Shown here: positions 1 through 12,035 of the stretch, piece after piece
Position numbering within the stretch: the first letter of the stretch is position 1
Layout of the letters: each line of letters begins with the position of its first letter
Assembly: GCF_901933205.1 (NCBI RefSeq)
Contig: NC_044573.1
Location: forward strand, 30,997,493 to 31,061,492
Origin: Camarhynchus parvulus
Lineage: Eukaryota; Chordata; Aves; Passeriformes; Thraupidae
Length of the DNA: 64,000 nucleotides
Reading direction: 5' to 3'
The notes under the pieces: model-generated
Seen by the model: the letters and a program-made list of their open reading frames with translations, nothing else
What the model was told of the DNA's origin: nothing
Databases searched by the model: none
Program-made: the position numbers and the translations under genes

Positions 1-3000
1 CTCCCAATAGCAAACTCTCCGCTACTGCCTTTTTTCCTGCAGCCCTCAGGTCTGTCACCCATTCCCAGATCACCCCAGGAGTTACTGCCCCTACAGCAGT
101 GGCCAGAGAGTTATCCTCCAGCTCCACAGTCCTGGAGTTCACCACAGGCAACTTTCACTCCCTCATCTCCTCTAATTGCGGTCAGCACCCCCACAGGCCG
201 GGGGATCTCATAAATACCATGCTTTTGTGAGGGAGTCTTCCATCCAGTAATTGGCTACACTTTCCAGATGCTCTTCCAGCAAGAAATTAAAAAGCAATGT
301 GACCCTTGTCGAGGGTGCAGGCACCCCCTGCAATGCAAACACCCTCTCCCAGGAAAGCCTGTCCCCACAGACATGGGGCTGGCTGAGCTGGCAGGAGCCA
401 CAGAGACTGGAGCCACTGGGGGGGCTGAGGGGCCATAAATCAGGCCTCTCCTGGCCCCTGCTCTCCCCCAGACCCTTATCAGCACCACCCAGCATGGTGG
501 GAGCTCCAGGAGGGATGTGAGCAGAGATAAGGGCCCCACTGGGGCAGACCCTGGGAGTCTCCAGAGCCTGCAGGCACACGGGCTGGCTGGAGGTGCCCAG
601 CCCTCTCCTCTGGGCAGCAGTAAGCACCGGGGTCTCCTCCCTGCTCCTAGCCCGGGCTCCTGACATCCTGGGGGCTGCAGCCTGAGTGTCCAGCTCAGCC
701 TGTACCTCAGCAGAGCTGCTGCCTTAACCTGGGCGGGCTGTTACTGTCACTGCCCCCTCCTTGCGCCCTCATCCCCTCTTCCCTTTTTTCACATGAGAAA
801 CAGCCTTAATGAAGAGGCTTAATGAAAAATAAACAAGCTGGGAGCTTTACACTTGGGGAACAAAGCAGCCACAGGCTGACACTGTGCACCAGTACCAAGG
901 TACCCCCTCCCAGCCTTGGCCATGGACTCATACTGAGTCCCAGAGGACCTGTCTTGCTGGTGGCCATTCTGGCTGCAAAACCCTTTCCCTCAGCACCCAA
1001 GCAGTGCCACCATATCCCAAATGAGCATCTGCACCCTCCAGCAATGCTGTGATGGGAGAGGAGGCACAGCTGAGTGCTGCAGGCCTCATTTTTGGTTCAG
1101 GCTCCAAAAAACGTGACACCATGTGGCAGAGCTGACACCTTGCTGGGCATTGCGAGAGGCCAAAGAATTGGGATCAACATGGGGTGCAGGACAAAGAGGT
1201 GCAGGGGCAGAGTTTAGTCAGGGAAGGGTCAGGGGAGACAGAGGTCCTCAGCAGGACTGAGCAACTTGGGGGTGGGGCCAAGGGACCAGAGGAGGGAGGC
1301 TTTGGGAGGGAAACGTGCCCTCTGTGTGCTGGGCTCTTGCACCCCCTAATCCCCAGCACAATGACCTCCGGGGCAGATATGACAGTCTCCAGCTGTAGGG
1401 CTCTCAGGCAGGGGAGAGGGGAAATCCAGTCTGAGGGAGGGCATTCTTCAGCGCCAGCGTGGAGTGGAGAGGAAACTTCCGTGTGTTGTGTGTTGTGGCT
1501 CACTCCTGTCCTGCCATAGTTGGTGGCTGGGAAGCAGAAGCCAGGGCTGGTGAGGGGAGGTAAGATCAGTTCTGCTCCAGACTGCGGAGCAGAACAGGGC
1601 TCCTTGTGTGGGGCACAGAGGGAAGTGCCTGGGGAGCACCAGTGATTCACAGCATGCAGGGCAGGCACAGATAAGTGGTTGAAAGGTCTCTTACCCTGCT
1701 AATCCTGCTTCCTTTCAATAGCTTTAAATCCATCACTTAAAAATTCAGAGTTTCTCAGTTGGAGAGCTGGGTGGCCTACAGGATGAATGGAGTTCTTCAC
1801 CCCTGGGGCAGCAGGGAGACTCCAGAAAACAGGACCAGGAAGGTGCTGGCATGTTAGCACGTAGCTGGGTTATAATTTACACGCATACGCCATATGCTTA
1901 CTCCCATTAGCATCTTGGCTTGGAAGGCACCCAGTCTCCTTTCACCCCTGAAGGAACTGACCTCATTAGGAAGCACTCAGAAGCCTTCGTGGTTGCATGC
2001 AAAATAGAGGCAGCTACACCTAAACCAAAGCCTTGAACATCAGGCTCATTGCCCTTTGATGGAGTTAAAAAGATGGCACTTTTCTTTGCGGGCAATCTCA
2101 GTGTGGCCAATTTCCCTGAGGGGACACAGCACACAAAGGCACCCTTGCTGTGCTTTCAGTGACCTCAGGTGGCATGCAATAGGGATCACTTGTGTTTGCA
2201 TATTTAATATAACATCTGTGAGAATGCCCAAGGGTCCAGGGAAGATCAATTAGCTGGTAGAAGTCAAGTCTTTAACTGCATGGCTAGTCCACATAAACTG
2301 TGGCCTTGGAGGCAGTTAAAATGGGATTGAGACCATGCTTAAGTATGGTTTTACTATTGTCACTAGCACCTTTCACACTGGGTGTGACAAATACTGTCCT
2401 CTTCCTGCACTCTTCTAGGAAAGGTGCAACCAGTTCAGAAGCTGCAAATAAGTCTTAGAGAGAGATAGGTGAGATCCTCAAGGGTCAAACCAGCAGTCCC
2501 AGTACATAGAAGGGCTTTGCCTCTGTGTGGACTTGTCTCCAAGCAGCTCACCCACACTCCCACCATTCTGGAAAGCCACAGTCCCACACCATCCCTTCCT
2601 GTCTTTTTCCACTGTGCTTCTGCCATCTTCACTTAATGAGTGCTGTAAAACCAGCTCCCTGATCTCTGTGGATGGGCCCAGGATTCCAGGTTGGGAGCTG
2701 GGGGTAGGAGGGTTGCTGAGTCTGTATATTCTTCCAGATGTCCCCCTGCACACTCCTCCACGCAGAAATATCCCTGTTCCTATCAGCAGTTTTGGAGCTG
2801 ACGTCCTTTGTGACGCAGGTAACGTCCACAGGGGTAACGAGGAATGATCTCCCCATGCTGGGCTCCCGGACCCTGCCTGCCCCAACTGGGGAGAGCTCAC
2901 ACTCATCTCATTGCTGGTGTTCATGGCATGCTGCTGGGTCACACTGGCTCACTGAAGGCCAGTGACTCCAGGGGACAAAGAGGAGCAGTGCACATTTAGA

Positions 3001-3615
3001 CCCACCCAGAGAGCTGCCCTTTGAAATTCTGCTCCCCTGCTCCCAGCAGCCAGTGTTTTCCTTCCCTCAGGCTGTTAAAAAGCCATACTGTCAAGAGTCC
3101 TTGCATGCCCTCTTGACCAACCTGTCCAAGCACTGAAACCAGTACTGCAAATGTTGAAAGTGCTGGAGCTCAAGCCCACACTCCCCGACTGGCGCCTCCA
3201 TCGTGTTGTCACAAAAAGGACTTGGATCACTTACAGGAACAGTGCACTGTATGCAGCAGTTGTTCCAGGAAAGGAGCAAGACTCAAGGAGTGGCCTCAAA
3301 TGCAGCCTCACCATCACACCAGCATGCGTCTGTTGTGGAAAGGCATTTCCAGAGACTCCATCCCATTCCCTGTCCCGATTTGACCACATGAGAAGCTTTG
3401 TTGCAGAAAGAGACCAGGCACTGTAGGACTGGGGCAAAGAGAGTTCACATGGTGAATGCCTAAAGCAAGGTGCTGAAGTGCTTTCATGCCTTGGTGCTTG
3501 GGGTCAAAGCTCTCTGACTAGTTAGGTGCTAAATTCCCTCATTAGCCCCAAGCTACTGCCTCAGGTCAAAAGCAACCTCCATCACAGTGAAACGGGTTCA
3601 GCTGCTCTTTAACTG
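1..3615. other. Unique non-coding sequence, no gene seen
   Basis: Open frames here are all under about 165 codons, occur on both strands over the same bases and resemble no protein family I know. Composition is moderately GC-rich with C/T-rich patches and no strong CpG cluster. I found no interspersed repeat that I could name, no tRNA-like box pair and no convincing exon with flanking splice sites. G-run-rich stretches near 415-440 and 1265-1315 do not satisfy a strict four-run G-quadruplex pattern. Confidence 0.7.
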
Positions 3616-3651
3616 TCCTTCCTTCCTTCCTTCCTTCCTTCCTTCCTTCCT

Positions 3652-3687
<36 letters not shown>
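3616..3687. repeat. Compound microsatellite (TTCC)n then (TGCC)n
   Basis: About ten uninterrupted TTCC tetramers (3616-3654) run straight into about eight TGCC tetramers (3655-3687). The two units differ by one base, so the second array probably arose from the first by a T-to-G change that was then amplified by slippage. The array produces a spurious Pro/Cys/Leu-rich open frame on the plus strand that should not be taken for a gene. Length is likely to vary between individuals. Confidence 0.97.
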
Positions 3688-3688
<1 letters not shown>

Positions 3689-4933
3689 AGCATCCCCACA
3701 CTTGTCCCTAGAGGTCTTCCCTGTCGTGCATCAGCAGCTGCAGGAGGGGACAAGCAGAGAAAGGGACATGAAGGGGAGTTCTGCTTATCTCTCCCGGAGG
3801 GAATTTCTCACCTCACACTGTTCTGCTCACTGCCCGGCAGGCAGCCCTGTCGCCAGAGACAGCGTCTGGCCGGCTGTGTTGACAAAGTCACAAGAGATGT
3901 GGAGTGCACATGGAGATCAAGGCAGGGCTGACAGGCTTTAAGCTCGTTCCCAGTGCTCTGCTCATCAGAGAAAGGAGGCAGGGGTGGGAAGGAGAGAAGA
4001 CCTGTCTTCTGCACTGTGCCGAGACCGAGGAGCAAACCTGGGCTCCTCTTTTTCCCCAGCCCAGCTGCTCTCAGCCATTCACACTTCTCTGCCTGCTCCC
4101 AGCCAGAGGCAGCACAGAGTTGACAGCTGGAAGCATCACTCCATGACCTTTGCAGAGAGCAGAAAATGTTTTCCTCATATTCAAGTGCTGTCAAAAACTG
4201 GTGAAAGTTCCTGCGTCAAACACACCAAGGTTTTGCTCCCAGACTTGACAGGGAAGCAAGCTCCTCAGGACAGGCATCCATAGAGCATGCTGTCTCCTTT
4301 CTACTCTTCTGCTCCCTATTGCAGGGTTCCTCATCTGGATGATTCCTCATTCAGATACTTATCTGCTGAGTTTGGCATCAACCCTTAGATCAGAGCGCTC
4401 TGCCCACGATCCTGCTGCACCCCTGTTTGCAAAGGATCATGATGATAAAAACTGTAACTGCCTGGCAGAGGAGGACAAGTTCGCATTTGCCTGGCACTTC
4501 TCATGCACGCATCTCCACTGATTGCAAGTGCTCATCCGTGCCTCTCTTTAGCACGGAGCTCACTTGCCAGGAGGGGTTTGCCCGTTTCCACAGGCTGGGA
4601 CCAGAACCACTGCCAACACCTCCAGCAGCAAGAGCAAAGCTGCTCAAAGCCCCCCTTCCTGCATCCTCCCAAACATCCAGGCTCTGTTGACCCCTAGTCA
4701 CAGCCCCCCAGCTGCTTGCACCACGTGCCCCCTTCATGCCCCTGTCTGCCCCTACAGCTCACTTCAATTAGATGGGAAACTCAGGTGAGTTGAGTGCACT
4801 CAAAAAAGCCTCCTGCTTGCATTGCAGGGCTCCCAAGCACTTTGTACACTGGTCTCTGGGTGCTGGCACCTGGTAAGACATCAGGGGAACCTGGTGGGCT
4901 CTCAGGATTAAGCAACATCATCAGCCCTAAATA
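3688..4933. other. Unique non-coding sequence, nothing recognised
   Basis: No open frame above about 130 codons, no named repeat and no CpG clustering. Frames overlap on both strands without protein-like character. Confidence 0.65.
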
Positions 4934-5003
4934 AATGCTAACTCATCACAATCTGCCCAAGTGCTGTCCTTGCCACTTGGGCAGACTGGGATGAGTTAGC
5001 ATT
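4934..5003 (-). repeat. 70-nt near-perfect inverted repeat (hairpin); pre-miRNA or palindromic element candidate
   Basis: Two 30-base arms, 4934-4963 and 4974-5003, are reverse complements at 28 of 30 positions around a 10-base loop (4964-4973). The mismatched pairs are 4948:4989 and 4951:4986. Read as plus-strand RNA both are true mismatches (A.G and A.C). Read as minus-strand RNA one becomes a G.U wobble and one stays U.C, so the minus-strand transcript folds better. Stem length and small loop are in the range of animal microRNA precursors. I do not recognise a known microRNA in either arm. The alternative is a relic of a small palindromic transposon; no clear flanking TA or longer target duplication is visible. 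The inverted repeat is seen directly; expression is inference. Confidence 0.9.
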
Positions 5004-5149
5004 AACATTTCAGTACTGGTGTATCCTTCAGTGGATATCCTTCCCAGTATAGAAATGTTGCTTTCAAAAAGCACCCCCTACCTCTACATGTATCAATTTC
5101 ATTGTGAGACTGGCAAAATAAAGGCCAGCTTAGCCCGAAATAGCTGCAT
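5004..5149. other. Short AT-balanced spacer
   Basis: Unique sequence between the hairpin and the CpG-rich block. Nothing recognisable. Confidence 0.6.
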
Positions 5150-5640
5150 TTTTAATAGCGCTCGACTCTCACTGAGGACAATAATGAATCCCATCCCCCG
5201 AGGGGCAGCAGAAGTGGTGCTGAAAATCGGGCCCGCAGCGCTGCCGCTGCCGGCAGCCCCAGACACGCAGCGGTGTGGATGCAGGACGCCTCACCGGGAG
5301 GGAAGAACAAGTAGGACTTCCCCTTCCCTGACGGTCCGTCTCCACCTTTGTGTTGCAAAAACAAAGAAGTTTTGGGTGTGATCCCGCTCTGCGCCCAGCG
5401 GCAGCTTTGGTGGTTGCGTGCACAACGTGCCCGCTCCTGGTGCCGCTCATGGAGGAGGGGAGGAGGAGGAGGAGGAGGGTGTCTGTGCCATGGGCGCACT
5501 CCTCGGCCCCCGAGGCACCATGCTTCTCCCTCTCCAAAATACACATGCCTGCACCTCCTCCCATACGCCGGCAGCGGAACAGTCGCTGGAGACTTTTCCA
5601 TGCTGCAAGCCAGGTTGGATGAGGAAGGCCGGGCTCTTCT
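5150..5640. promoter_or_regulatory. Moderate CpG-rich block, possible weak CpG island
   Basis: By hand count there are about 29 CpG dinucleotides in roughly 480 bases at about 60% GC, giving an observed/expected ratio near 0.65. Flanking sequence has only a few CpGs per kilobase. The densest part is 5220-5300. This satisfies classical CpG-island thresholds only marginally. It may mark a promoter or enhancer with low methylation, or a GC-rich unique patch that has kept CpGs. No TATA box, initiator or first-exon donor is convincing. Overlapping open frames on both strands look like a by-product of few stop codons in GC-rich DNA. Confidence 0.35.
5451..5479. repeat. (GGA)n purine tract
   Basis: GGA triplets with one interruption (GGGGA) form a 29-base pure purine strand inside the CpG-rich block. 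Such tracts can form triplex DNA and bind GAGA/ETS-like factors, but here this is only a simple-sequence observation. Confidence 0.9.
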
Positions 5641-6610
5641 CAAGGTGTCCAACTGCCTCCTAGCTTGAAATTATGGAGCTGATCAATGCAGATGAGCACG
5701 TAGCATAACACTGTGTGCTGTCTCAGCCTGACTAAGAGCGCTTACGGTTGACAGCCAAACCTGGACTGACCTCTTCCAAGATTACCCCAGGGAGCAGGGA
5801 TCTTCTTCTCTAGTTCTCCTTGTCTCATTTTATTATTTTGACCCTTATAACAATATCCAACTAAACCGCTCAGACTAGAAATCAAGGGGCTGCAGTTTTC
5901 CTTAGTGGTGAGTGGATGCCAAGAACAAGGAGAGCCATGTACTAATGCACTTTGCAACCTAGCATAGCTCATACAGGGTCAAGGATCCCACCACCAAAAA
6001 ACAGAGGGAGGGCCACGTCTGTATGATGGAGGCCATAAGGTGTCAGAAGGAAAAATATTCAGAAAAATCCCCTGACTCTGCTTTTGCATGAGTGCCCAAC
6101 TAAAAACCACTGCCAGAGCAAACTGTGAAGACCCCAGGCTGGAAGGAATGGAGCTATGGTAGTGGCTCCATCCAATTTGGCTCCTGTGGCAAGCAAGATG
6201 GCAAAGCCTGCCAGAGCCAAGCTATGCAGTAACATTAGCTGTCAGAAGCAGAGTCTCTGGGTTATTCAGTCTAGGCTGCCTTTTTTGTTTTTTTAAAGTC
6301 TTACTCTGCTTCTTCCTAACTCCTGACTCTGACAAGCATTCTGAACAGCCTGCTAACTAAGTTTGGCCTGAAAGCATATAATCCTAATGAGAATAGAAAG
6401 ACCTGACTCTCTCTGGGAGCTCCTGCTACACTTCAAAGGATCCAGGAGTTACCAAGTGATTTTGAAACACGTCCATGACTTCTGTCCCACTTTCTGATTG
6501 CCTCTGAGGAGGGAAGGCTGTGTGCATGCCTGGCAAGTGGCACAAGGCTAGGAGAGGCAAGCAGGGGGTGTTCAGTGGGAGTGGTGTGGGAGACATAAGG
6601 CTTTACATGC

Positions 6611-6626
6611 AGTGTGGGGGCGCTAA
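6611..6626 (+). promoter_or_regulatory. CTCF-like motif
   Basis: The sequence contains GGGGGCGCTA, matching the right half of the vertebrate CTCF core (consensus approximately CCASYAGRKGGCGCTA). The left half is poorer (AGTGT in place of CCACYA). A single motif match by eye is weak evidence. Occupancy cannot be judged from sequence. Confidence 0.25.
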
Positions 6627-8757
6627 GTCTGTGTGCCAAGAGGGGACCGGGAGGATCAGGAAAGACGGACACAGGTTTTCTTCTTGTTGCTGGAGAGTAC
6701 AGATGGCATGGTGGAGATGAGAGGGTGGGAGTGAAAAATACCCATTAGTGTCCAAAGGGAAAGACTTGACAACAAAGAGAGGTGCAGAACTGGGAAAATA
6801 AGAGTGGGTATCAAAGGAGGAGTGCAGAGAGAAAAGACAGCTTGGGAACACACACATCCACTGCACAGACATCCACATGCATGCTGAGTTGAGACTTCTG
6901 ATTCTTCATTTGCCCAGTCAGTAATAATCCCCTGAACCTTGCAATACTATAAACACCTCTCTGAAGGGAAGTGCTTCCTAGGGCTGGAGAGGATCCATAA
7001 GAGCAGGCTCTCTCATTCACAACCCGTTTCACCTTATCCTGTTTTGCTGCATGTGTCAGAAGGAAGCACATATGTGTCTGTTTCATGCTGGACACTGCCA
7101 CACAGACATTATTACTAGCTCAGGGTATCACATGAACTGAGAGCAAGGGGGAAACAAGGGAATGCAAGATCAACTGGGACAGAAAACAGCAGAGGCCCTC
7201 TTTGTATCCTTTCTGTCTTGTCAGATCTAACATTGCCCAAGTCAGGGCTGCACACGGATGAGCTGCTGACAGAGCACCCTGCAGGTGAAAGCCTGGTGCT
7301 ATGCCAGGAAGTATGTGTGGCACACTGCCCATGCAGAGAGGGGCTATCACCCTCAAAGGCACCACTGGCATTTCAGTGCCTGCTCTCTCATGGATTTATA
7401 CACATCTGGCCATCTTGGTGCTGGGGTGCCTTAGGTGGAAAAGCAACTGCAGTGCATTTATCGCAATGTGCAGAGATGCTCACCTACCTGCCAGCTGCTT
7501 CCTGCTGCTCTGCTGACTTGCTTCATCACTCTGTGATGAAGTGGACGTGAACATCAGCCTTTTTGACACCAGTCAGCAGCAGTCATAGCTATTACTTAAT
7601 AACTTGCTCCACAGGAGCTGCTTGCCCAGAAATACAGAGGCAATGGCCTGTCTTCTGCGCTCTCCATGGCGGCCAGACTGCATCCCTGGGGAGACCCCAG
7701 CCCCACCACCCACTCCCCACCTCCTGGCAGCAGTGAGGTGGGTGGCAGTATTTCATCTCATGCATAAACACTGCTGCTATTCAGTGCTCAGAGTTGGCAA
7801 GACAAGAGTGTACCACTGGTCTGTACCCCAGATTGTGACACCCAGCCCTCTCACCAGCCCAAGAGTGCAGAGGCACACACATACAGCCTCTCATCCTGGG
7901 CCCAAGCACAGCTTCCAATGCAGAGCTGCTCTCCTACCCAGCACTCACAGACAATGGGAATGGTCTCATTTAAAAAGCTGTGGACAGAATGAATCACAGC
8001 TTCCCTTAGGCCTCATCTCTAGCCCTTCCCAATGAGATGAGATTGGCAAAAAGAAACCAGCCCATTGCCCAGAGCTGGCTGCTAGTTTTATGCAGCACCA
8101 GGGGGAAACACCCTGCTTGCCACTCTGGGACGAGGCTCGCCCCAGTAAAAAAGTGGAAAGAAAAAGCACTCCACTGAGATGGTAAAAAAGCCCTCGGTCC
8201 ACACCAGGGCCTGCCAGGGAGCAGAAGTCCTGAAGTTACTGGCCGTGCAAGGAGCTGTGAATATGGAGATATGCAGGCAATGTTGTAGCAGAGACAGAGA
8301 ACAGGTCTTCACCAAGGGGAGCAGCCAAAGGTTTTCCCCAGGACCCAGCAGTGATGTCTTGCTCTGAGCTGGTCTGCTCTGTCCTAGAAAATGTAAGAAC
8401 TAGCACCTATTTTACTTTGCTTTACCAGTTCTGGTTTCAATTGCTTGTAACTTTCCACTTTTGCCACTTGGGCTGACATTTTCCAGGCCAGGCATCTGCC
8501 TTATCCTGTTACAAGACGTGGGAGATAATTCCAGAACGTCCAGAAAAAGAGAAGAAAAGGAAAACAACCTAACAAAAAAGACCCATTCACATTTAGGGAT
8601 TTCGACCATTTTCAGAGTACCAGAAGGAAAAGAGGTTCTTCTGTCCATGCTAAAATATCAACACTTAAAACTCATTAACTGAGATTTTGCAGTTGAAAGC
8701 AAGAACTTGAAATTAGGCAAGACAAGTGCCTAGATGCCAAGAATATGTCTCTGCTGT

Positions 8758-8787
8758 CCCCAAGAAAAATATCCCCAAGAAAAATAT
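8758..8787. repeat. 15-bp perfect tandem duplication
   Basis: CCCCAAGAAAAATAT occurs twice head to tail with no mismatch (8758-8772 and 8773-8787). Perfect identity suggests a recent slippage or short duplication event. Confidence 0.95.
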
Positions 8788-10703
8788 CCTCAGTTATGAG
8801 CTCGATACTCATGTAGATCAGATTTGGCAGGGTTGGCAGCTCCATTGATGCAAAGTTTCTGCCCCAAGTGAGTGTGCTGTATGTCCACACAGAACTCCCA
8901 AGCATCAAACCAAACTGGTCCTAGACCAGAACATCTGCATGTCCCTCTGTCAACGTATGTGGGGTGCGGCATGTTGATGGAAATGTTGCTTTCTATGAAG
9001 TACATAAACATTTGCCTTGTAAAATCTTGCTGAATCCTCCAGTCCCAGTTTCCAGGCATTACCTGAAAATACTTGCCACATCTACTCTAATTTCACTCAC
9101 TTCACACACCTTCTGATTTCTACCATGACCAAGACTGTGTGTCATAAACATCTCTGGTTTCCTTCCCTAGAGATGACAAATTCATGTTCAGCAATCTTAA
9201 GACCAATGCAAATCAGAAAAACACATGGGAAAAATGTAACATGATAGTATTTCTATAGTATCTGATCTCCTTATGTCCAGGCAGTTAAATCCTAGATGCA
9301 AAGAAAACCTTAATTCCACCACTTCCTCACTGGAGAGGTTTGACAATATTTTTCACCTCTATTGCTATGTAGACTCTTACTCTTTCATCTCCATAGTTTC
9401 TGAGCTAGTCCTAAGCAGTGTTGATCCTGACTCTGAGACTTAGGCCTCTGATTCTTTTATCCTGCCTCCAGGGGAGGAACTGGGGGGATATTTTAAAGCC
9501 TCCTTTCTCAGGAACTATGCTTTTGGATAGATGTTGCAGAGTGGGGAGCACAGCTCACAGATGTCTGCTCCAAGAAGAGTTCCAGAGAGGAAAACTGACT
9601 GAAGGAAAGCTGTGGCCCTTTCCAACAAGGGTTACTGACCTACTTCTTTCAGGGTATTTGGAGGTCCAGATTTCCAGATTCAGCTTTCAGATCAGCAGTC
9701 CAGAAAGCAGAAAGCAGAGTAAACCACAGCATTGGCGTACATAGTACCTTTCATACCAGGACTGCTGGGCATTTTATATGTTTCATCTCCTAACAGAGCA
9801 GAGATTCGATAATAATTATTACTTTTTCCTTTTGTAGCATAGAAAACAGACAGCCAATATGAGGTGAATTACCCATAGACAACAAATAAACCATATGCAG
9901 TGTTATGAGAGGAGCCCAAGTGTTCTGACTCCTTTCTTCCTGCTCTGACCATGACAGTGAGCTGGAGTAGCAGCTGCCACATGCAGATAATAATAACAAC
10001 ATACATTGTTGCCTTATAGAAATGCTGCAACCTTTAATTTTAGCCAAGACTTTTGTGCACACTTCTTCCTTGTTCTGCTAAATATTTATCCATTGCTATG
10101 TCTAGCCACGTTGATAGCAGTGCGAGCTCTTTCATGGTGCAGGGGTGGTTTGGTCCTTCACTAGTTTCCCTGAGGACACAGAGCATGCTGGAGGACATGT
10201 GTCATGTTCTGCATGCCACTGGGATGGCTTTGGGACATCTTAATGATTTTTTCCTCTGTTGTTCAAACAGAGTTTGAATTCAGGGCGACAGTGCCTTGCT
10301 GTGCCACGTAAAATCCCCGGCATGGACTGCTTCTTGCTAGCCTGACTTATTGCTGGCACCACCCAGCACTTCATCCCTTTGTCTTTTGTTGGTTGCTATT
10401 CTGGGTCAATGTCTCCCCGTCAGAAAGGGCATAGGACTAAGAGCTCCCTGCAACAGAAGCCTTGCACTGTGCCAGCTGTCCAGCTTCTCTGCAGGGGTTG
10501 CAAATGGTTATCCCAACACACGCTCATCCTCAGCCTTCCCTGAGTGCTGGGAGCTTCCATCACAGTGGCCATGCTTTGTTGCAGCAGATGGTATAAATCT
10601 GGATGACTGTGTAGAAAGCATGGAGTGATTTCTGAGGATGCCAGAGGTGAGACCATGTGGGAAGAGATGGGATGGAGTTGGGCAATTGGACGCACCTGCA
10701 GAA

Positions 10704-10823
10704 GCACAGGGCAGCACGGAGAGGCACATGGCAGCACAGAGAGGCACATGGCAGCACAAAGGAGCACATGGCAGCACAGAGAAGCACATGGCAGCATGGA
10801 GAGGCACATGGCAGCACAGAGAG
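10704..10823. repeat. 20-bp minisatellite, 6 copies
   Basis: Six head-to-tail 20-bp units of consensus GCACATGGCAGCACAGAGAG run without any indel. Units differ at one to three positions: unit 1 has CAGGG and CGG variants, unit 3 ends AAAGGA, unit 4 ends in A, and unit 5 has CATGG. Because 20 is not a multiple of three, each strand shows the array in all three frames. This creates repetitive His/Gly/Ser- or Cys/Leu-rich open frames that are artefacts. Copy number is likely to be polymorphic. Confidence 0.97.
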
Positions 10824-11972
10824 GCTTGTCTCTGCCAGACCCTGAGGGGAGGAGGTGTCACACGGCAGACCCCTACAGGAGAGGAGCCTGCCAGCAGCTC
10901 ACAGATGGGTGAACAGTGCGCGATCACCCCACAGAAGGACATTTAGAACGCGTGTTGCTGACGTGGCAACATGGGATAGGTCAGGTGGTGAGAATTACCA
11001 TATAAGGAAATACTGTGTCTTGAAAAAGTGTACAAAACCAGCTCATTTCTTTTGAATAAATTGTTCAGATTCCCTGCCGGTCTGGGTCTATGTCTCAGTC
11101 ACTCACAGGACCAGAAGAGCCTTCCCTAAAGCGTGGGGGACAACAATATTCTTTATCGAGTCCCCACCATGTAATTCCTTGCAGAATACTTTCTTCCTGC
11201 TGCATCTTGCCCTGTTTCAGATCTCCTCTTCTGACTCTCTCCTCCCTCTCTCTTTCAATCTCTGCTGTTTGTTCCATGAAACTATTAATCAGATCATTTC
11301 CACAGATGGGCCCCCAGCAACAGTTCACTCATGAGCAGCTCTGCGAAAGTCTGCTTGTAATACCAGCAGCTCTGAGTGGATGTGCAGGTGCTATGGGATC
11401 CTTCTGTCCCTTGTCATGAGTGAATCCTTTGGATGGTGCAGATATTCCCACAAACTGACAAACTCAGGACTGGTTTCCCGAGGTCCGTCTCTCCTGTCTG
11501 ATGTTCATGTCCCTTTGGAGTACAGTGAATACTCAAGGCAGTATCACCATATTTAAAAGCAGTTAGATAAATTAGTAGGTATGGATCAATTTAATCAGAG
11601 ATGCAAACATCTCTGGGCAGATTGGACAGTAGGGCCAGCAACAGCTGATTCTCCAGCAGGCTTGTGCAGTTTCCATGCCCTTGCCACAGCAGAGGAGTGT
11701 AGAGGTAGATAAATCCATATCCACTGTTTGCTCTATCCCTTTTCCATGCTCTCCTCTGTGAGCAGAAATCAACCAGAATATTTGCTTGAGCCTATCCCCA
11801 ACAGCCCATTTGAGCCCTACTCCAGCTGAGCTCACATTGGAAGGCATTTCTCAGGATCATTGGCCAGCTTTCCTCCAAAGAGGGGCTTAAAACAAAACAA
11901 CCAAAGCCATTCAATTAGAGTTTGGGGTTTAGAAGGCCCCTTGTCTCATGAAAAGAGAGATTAAAGTTCTCT

Positions 11973-12035
11973 GATAATTTATAAAGTGCTTAAAAGTTTA
12001 AAGGGGAATTGGGCTTTTATCTGAACTATCAGATA
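11973..12035. promoter_or_regulatory. Cluster of four GATA motifs including an inverted pair
   Basis: GATA or TATC cores occur at 11973-11976 (GATA), 12018-12021 (TATC), 12027-12030 (TATC) and 12032-12035 (GATA). The last two form the palindromic arrangement CTATCAGATAAC, a known configuration for two-finger GATA-factor binding. The surroundings are AT-rich and low in simple repeats, as in many enhancers. GATA tetramers are common by chance, so a regulatory role is inference from clustering and palindromic geometry only. Confidence 0.3.

Larger units (their letters stand above)
5641..10703. other. Unique non-coding sequence, no gene seen
   Basis: About 5 kb with only short, two-strand-overlapping open frames (up to about 145 codons). 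I found no CR1 fragment here. The small features inside it (the CTCF-like motif and the 15-bp duplication) are listed separately. CpG density is low throughout, as expected of methylated bulk vertebrate DNA. Confidence 0.65.

Noticed and set aside
3587..3931. Open frame with Pro/Ser/Phe/Leu then Cys/Leu/Pro/Ala repeats
   Set aside because: Produced by the tetranucleotide microsatellite.
10420..10942. Cys/Leu-rich and Gly/Ser/His-rich open frames over the minisatellite
   Set aside because: They are translations of a 20-bp tandem array in all frames, not proteins.
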